Assembly (NCBI GenBank): GCA_039583875.1
Contig: CM077158.1
Location: forward strand, 125,981,900 to 126,045,899
Direction of reading: 5' to 3'
Length of the DNA: 64,000 nt
From: Platanthera guangdongensis
Taxonomy: Eukaryota; Streptophyta; Magnoliopsida; Asparagales; Orchidaceae
Part shown: in pieces, positions 59,473-64,000 of the stretch
How positions within the stretch are numbered: the first letter of the stretch is position 1
Layout: every line of letters begins with the position of its first letter
The notes under the pieces: generated by a model
What the model saw: the letters and a program-made list of their open reading frames with translations, nothing else
Database searches by the model: none
What the model was told of the DNA's origin: nothing
Translations under genes and position numbers: made by a program

Positions 59473-61602
59473 ATGGATCAAAACAAAGATTATGCAAGCA
59501 TCAGACCTCCAGTATGCAATCTTAACAGATTTGCCATCTGGAAGGCAAGAATCAAACTGTATATGAATTCTATTGATGAAGATATCTTTGCTTCCATCTT
59601 AACAGAAGTACCTCCAGCACCTACAGCTTCTCCAAGTACTTCTACAAATATGACTGCAGTACCTCCTCCAGATATTACTGAAGCTCAGAGGAAAGCCAAA
59701 ATTGCAGATGCAAAAGCAATGAACATCTTGGCTCAGACTATGTCAGATGATATATTTCAAAAGGTGGCTGAGTGCACCTCAGCCAAGTCAATTTGAGACT
59801 CCCTCAACCAAATGGTAGCTGGTTCAGCTGATGAAAGGAAAGACAGGAGATCAAATCTCATATCCCTGTATGAGAATTTTAAGAAAGATGAGGCTGAATC
59901 AGTTGCTGAAATGTACAATAGGTTGAGCTCAATCATCAATGAGCTTAAAACCTTGGATAAATATATCACCCTTATAGAGGTGAATGACAAAATCTTGATG
60001 TGCTTCCCTAGCTCTTGGGATTCAAGAATCTGGCCAATCAAAGAAGCCAGAAGCCTAAATGAAATATCAACTGAATCTCTGCTAGGCAAACTAAAATCTT
60101 ATGAGCAGTTGATTAAATCAAGAGAAGTAGATGAACAAAAATCAACAACTCCAGTGAGAAAAGATCACAGTATAGCCTTCAAGGCATCAGAGGAAGGTGA
60201 GACCTCAACATCCAATGAAGAACTAATGAGCCTCTTTGCAAAAAGATTTTATAAGATGGCTAGAAAGGACTTCAGAAGAAAATCATCCAGGCTAGATGAT
60301 AAGCCCAAATATAACAAGACACCAACCAAGGAGGTTGTGTGCTTTGGATGTAGAAAACGTGGACATTACATCTCTGAATGTCCAGAAAGCCAGAAGAAGG
60401 AGAAAAGCAGAGAAAAAGACTGCAGGAGAAAACACAGCAGCAGACCCTCCTCCAGCAAGTACAAAAAGAGAGACAAAGGCTTTGTTGCTGAAACATTGAG
60501 TGATACTGAAGAAGAATCATCCTCCTCCCGCTCAACTGAAGAAGAGGAAGAAGCAAGATCCAAGGAGGTTTGCCTTATGGAAATTGATGCCTCCAGGAGC
60601 AGTTCAGGATCAGAAGATGAATCTGAAGATAAGGCAGCCTCAGAGTTAGAGGCAGATCAGGTTCTTTCAAGTTTTGATTATAACTATGATTCATTTAAAA
60701 TTGAATTCAAGACTATGTGTTTAGATTTAATTAGTTCAGAGAAAGAAATAAAAACCCTTAAAGAAAAACTAGGAAACCTTGAATCTGTTAACTCAGAAAA
60801 TCTTAAACTAAAAGATCAACTAACTTTAGCAAATGAGCAGATAATTAAATTAAAATCTGACTTATGTGAGGCTAAACAACTTGAGCAATCTCTCAATGGA
60901 AGAAGTCTCAAGCTGATGGACATAACAAGCACAGTAAATGCCAGATTAAATGGCAAGCTGGGCTTGGGTACATCATCTGGTTTGCCCCCCCCCCCCATAA
61001 TTAAGAAAAATATCCTTACAACACCCATTAAATTTATTTCTGCCAAGGGAAAAGAGAAGATAATAGATAAACCAATGTCTGAAAACAATCCAAAACCCAT
61101 AAACAAGAGCAATAAAAATCAGAAAACAGCTAATAAAAACAAGATTCAGCAGCATTCGTCGAACTCAGATCGACCAAATGTGGCCCGTTCGTCGAACCTA
61201 GATCGATGAACGTTGAACGCAAACTTCAGTAATAACAATTCGTCTAACTGTGATCGACGAACTTTGTATGGTTCATCCAGTATAGGTCGACGAACATGGA
61301 GCGCAGAAAATGACTATTGTCATTCTCTGAGCAGAGATCGACGATCTCAGCCCTATTCGTCAAACTCTGGTTGACGAACTTACAGAAACTCATCGAACCC
61401 AGAAGGACCAAACATAAATCATTTCTCTTACAGAAATTCTAAGCCAGCTAATAAACCATTCACTCCAGTAGCTGATTGGGTTATTCCACCTAGGAGATAT
61501 CACCCCTTAGGTTATAAATCTCAACCTACTTTATCAGTTTTATCCAGCTTTTCATTTCAACAAAATAAAGGACCCAAGGTAACCTGGGTCAAGAACAATT
61601 AA
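59473..61602 (+). pseudogene. gag: SIRE-C gag
   Basis: ATG at 59473 (MDQNKDYASIRPPVCNLNRF). One frame with three stops: TGA 59794-59796 (relatives have Trp), TGA 61207-61209 and a TGA near 61370, both fitting CGA to TGA. Motifs: YENFKKDEAESVAEMYNRLSSIINELK, CCHC knuckle CFGCRKRGHYISEC near residue 290, a Ser/Glu-rich acidic part, then a long coiled-coil-like segment (60660-60950, KTLKEKLGNLESVNSENLKLKDQL) and a C (proline-coding) homopolymer near 60985. The tail (61150-61400) holds TCGTCGAACTCAGATCGA repeats, read as SSNSDRR-type residues. Long gag with coiled coil is usual in SIRE/Maximus. Confidence 0.9.
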
Positions 61603-61622
61603 TTTTTGTTTTTTCATTACAG

Positions 61623-61863
61623 GTGAAGAGCTGTCCAAGGGTGAGTCAGACCTGGTACTTGGACAGTGGTTGCTCCAAGCATATGACAGGCAGCAAGGAC
61701 AATCTATCTAATTACAAGTCCAAGCTAGGACCAAAGGTGATCTTTGGTGATTCAAATAGTGTCCAGTCTGAAGGATATAGAGCAGTAAAGATTGGAACAG
61801 TTACCTTCAAGAGAGTAACATATGTAAGAGGACTCAAACATAACCTAATATACATAAGCCAAT
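61623..61863 (+). pseudogene. pol: SIRE-C protease N-terminus, cut by SIRE-E
   Basis: In a different frame from gag: WYLDSGCSKHMTGSKDN (aspartic protease, DSG present), VIFGDSNS, YVRGLKHNLIYISQL. Interrupted at about 61863 by the SIRE-E LTR. A pyrimidine run ending TTACAG stands just before the reading, resembling a 3' splice site. Confidence 0.85.
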
Positions 61864-62736
61864 TGAAAGTTATGGTACCTAAACACCTAGAGGGGGGGTG
61901 AATAGGTGACCTAAACCTTTTTAAAACTTTGTTGGCAGCAAAACAGTTATCTCACAGATTTCTACAGCTAACAGCAATAACAGAATATAAACAGTTAATT
62001 CACAGCATAGCACAGCACAGCAGACACACAAATTTATAGTGGTTCCCCAATCTTTGGGTACATCCACTTTCCCCCTTCGCCTATCTAGCAGTGTACTAGA
62101 TTCAGCCAATCTTCTCCACTATCTCAGAACCCAACTAGGTTCCTACACCTCAGGCCCAAAGCCTTACACTCAGCCACAAGGGCCTACACTCAGCCACCCA
62201 GGCCTACACTCAGCCAATTAAGGCCTACACTTAGAGTTCTTCAACTCCTACACTCAGGCAACCAAGCCCTACCCTCAGCCTTTATAATATAGGCTTACAA
62301 ATCTCTCAGATCCAATGGATCCTACAAGTTAAAATTGAAATACAATAATTAACTCTACAACTCAGAAAATAAGAGAGGAGTTGAGAGTTTCTTGAAGAGT
62401 TCTTAGAAGAACTCAGCTAGATCCAAACTGACTTAGCTTCCTTCAAAGCTTCTTGAGTAGAACTGAATTAGTCTGAATCCTCTGCAGTTAATCCTTGACC
62501 TCTGCTTCTTGAGATCCAGATGATTCTGAATCCTTCTTCTCAGCCTTAGTTCCAAAGACTGAATTCTTGATTGGAGCTCTCTCTCTCCAACTTCTTAGAT
62601 CTGCAGTTGGACTGTCAGATCTTCTTGTGTTGATCCTCTGTGTATCCCTTTTCTGATTTAATCTGATCAAACACTTCAATTATTCTCACTACTTGTAATA
62701 ACAACAATCAATCAGTTTCTGTAAACTATGGGTGCC

Positions 62737-62744
62737 TATTTATA
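62737..62744 (-). promoter_or_regulatory. TATA box of SIRE-E LTR
   Basis: TATAAATA on minus within CCTATAAATAGG, about 135 bases downstream (element sense) of the palindrome cluster. Confidence 0.68.
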
Positions 62745-62875
62745 GGCTTCCTTCATGGTAAATGGCTGGTCCGGTTCATAACAGACTTCTGACTTCTCTG
62801 ACAGTTGCTATAGACCGGCTGGATCGGCAGCTGTCATGTCAACCAGTCACTTATTGAAATTCTCTAACTGTCAGA

Positions 62876-63760
62876 TAGTGTCGAGACTTTCTGTTCTTAA
62901 GTGTCGACACTTATAGACTAAGTGTCGACACATGTTGTGTAAGTGTCGACACAAGTCTACAAGGTGTCGACACATATCCTTGTATGTCTCGACACTGATT
63001 CTTCTGCATGTGTCGACACTGAAATTGAGTGTCGACACAAGTACTTGTTCTTCATTCTTTAACTGTATTCTCCTAAGTGTCGACACATCTCCTTTGTGTC
63101 GACACATCTTCATGTGTTGAAACTGTCAAGTGTCGACACTGCTTCTTGGTGTCGACACAAGTCTTCAATTTTATTTCTTCAGCTGAGTGTCGACACATTC
63201 CCTTAGTGTCGACACTTGTACTTAGAATATTTTGTAAACTTTTCTGTTCTTTGTTAAGTGTCGACACAGCTCCTTGTGTCGACACTTTCTTCAAGTGTAG
63301 AGTCTTTAGCTAAGTGTCGACACATTGTGCTGAGTGTCGACACTTACTTCAAGTGTTGACTCTTCTGGTTGTGTGTCGACACATTGTGCTGAGTGTCGAC
63401 ACATTCTTCATATGTTGACTCTACTGATTGAGTGTCGACACATTGTGTTGAGTGTCGACACTTGTCCTTTGTCTCTGCAGAATTTTGCTGAGTGTCGACA
63501 CAACTCCAAGTGTCGACACTTTCTGATGTAGACTCAGCTCTTGTAGGTGTTGACACTTCTGCTAAGTGTCGACACAGCTTTTCTGCATACTTCTTCACTG
63601 AGTGTCGACACAGCTCCAAGTGTCGACACTTTCTGTCTGGTGTCGACTCTTCATCCCAGGTGTCGACACAATGATTCCAAGTGTCTACACTGCTTGTCTG
63701 GGTGTCGACACAAGCTTTCTCAAGTGTCGACACTTTCCCTCTGGGTGTCGACACATGGAC
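62876..63760. repeat. Large GTGTCGACAC palindrome array in SIRE-E U3
   Basis: 29 exact copies of the perfect palindrome GTGTCGACAC counted by eye, plus variants (TGTCTCGACAC, TGTTGACTC, GTCTACAC), spaced mostly 15-35 bases. Open frames rich in 'VSTLxVDT / CRHS' across it are read-through of the repeat and not genes. Confidence 0.95.
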
Positions 63761-63899
63761 TTAGAAACTTTTAGCTTCAGTCCAGTGAATACCTAACCTG
63801 CACAAGAAACTCAAACACACATCAAATACATTATGATGTATATCATTGAGTTGGGTCAGGCTTCTTCAAATCAGGTACATTTGACCAATGTACCAAACA

Positions 63900-64000
63900 A
63901 TCTCCCCCTATTTGGAGAAGTCATAACCCTTAGTCAATGATATACACCACTCATAATTAAAAATTAGAGAATGATGTAAAGTAGGTATATATCAACAGGG
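63900..64000 (-). mobile_element. SIRE-E PPT and 3' end of its internal region (continues beyond window)
   Basis: PPT at 63900-63914, then sequence homologous to 42514 and above in SIRE-B (AGAAGTCATAACCC ... AATGATATACACC on plus). Confidence 0.75.

Larger units (their letters stand above)
61864..63899 (-). repeat. SIRE-E 3' LTR
   Basis: On minus starts TGTTTGGTACATTGG at 63899 next to PPT AAATAGGGGGAGAT (63900-63914) and ends CTTTCA at 61864 within the SIRE-C protease. Length 2036. Homologous to the SIRE-B LTR at both ends; its middle holds a much larger GTGTCGACAC cluster. TATA at 62737-62744. Confidence 0.9.

Noticed and set aside
62876..63760. CRISPR-like array of regularly repeated units
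   Set aside because: The repeat is only ten bases, spacers are variable in length and similar to each other, the context is a plant LTR, and no cas genes exist.
62871..63796. Several overlapping open frames on both strands rich in CRHS/VDT/VST
   Set aside because: They are the GTGTCGACAC array read in different frames; residues repeat with the DNA motif and no domain is present.

Overview
This window is plant repeat-rich DNA, almost certainly from an angiosperm nuclear genome. Evidence: all recognisable coding sequence belongs to plant Ty1/copia and Ty3/gypsy LTR retrotransposons, primer-binding sites match plant initiator tRNA-Met and tRNA-Asp, and there are two blocks of Arabidopsis-type telomere repeat (TTTAGGG). 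I found no host gene, rRNA, tRNA or CRISPR array. Family names such as Athila, SIRE and Tekay are assigned from protein motifs, PBS and LTR ends, not from a database search.

Layout. (1) 1-6714: Copia-A (+), decayed polyprotein and 3' LTR; its 5' LTR lies off the left edge. (2) about 6790-7426: a chromovirus-type LTR fragment. (3) 7427-7858 and 17760-19845 (-): two halves of one SIRE-like env-like reading region (SIRE-A), split by Athila-A (7864-17754, +, TSD TCTGC, full length but heavily decayed). (4) 20014-47649 (-): SIRE-B, which has LTR, env-like ORF and a decayed RT/RNase H. Its LTR is split by Athila-B (21608-42454, -, TSD GGGGAC). Athila-B is in turn split in its protease region by Copia-B (29880-37354, -, TSD ACTAG), so the nest is three levels deep. 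Copia-B is the youngest: LTRs differ at about six positions and a 1362-codon polyprotein is open. (5) 47650-54455 (-): Tekay-A, a chromovirus truncated inside RNase H, with a 3.17 kb 5' LTR. (6) 54456-56300: unassigned. (7) 56301-56922: a 312-bp tandem duplication of a SIRE-like LTR start (SIRE-D), next to telomere repeats (56922-57284 CCCTAAA, 57372-57805 TTTAGGG). (8) 58.6-61.86 kb (+): SIRE-C (LTR end, PBS, gag, start of protease), interrupted by the 3' LTR of SIRE-E (61864-63899, -), which runs off the right edge.

Main observation. In five LTR families with a recognisable TATA box, U3 carries a dense cluster of short CpG-containing palindromic or reiterated motifs close upstream of that box. 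The motif differs by family (TCTCG-GATC-CGAGA, CCGTGCG/CGCACGG, CACGGGCGTG, AGTCCGC, GTGTCGACAC). Some motifs are shared between copia and gypsy elements. SIRE-B also has the same pairing (GTGTCGACAC cluster, then TATAAAAAGG) inside the element, in front of its env-like ORF, which predicts a second, internal promoter for that gene. All counts and alignments were made by eye.
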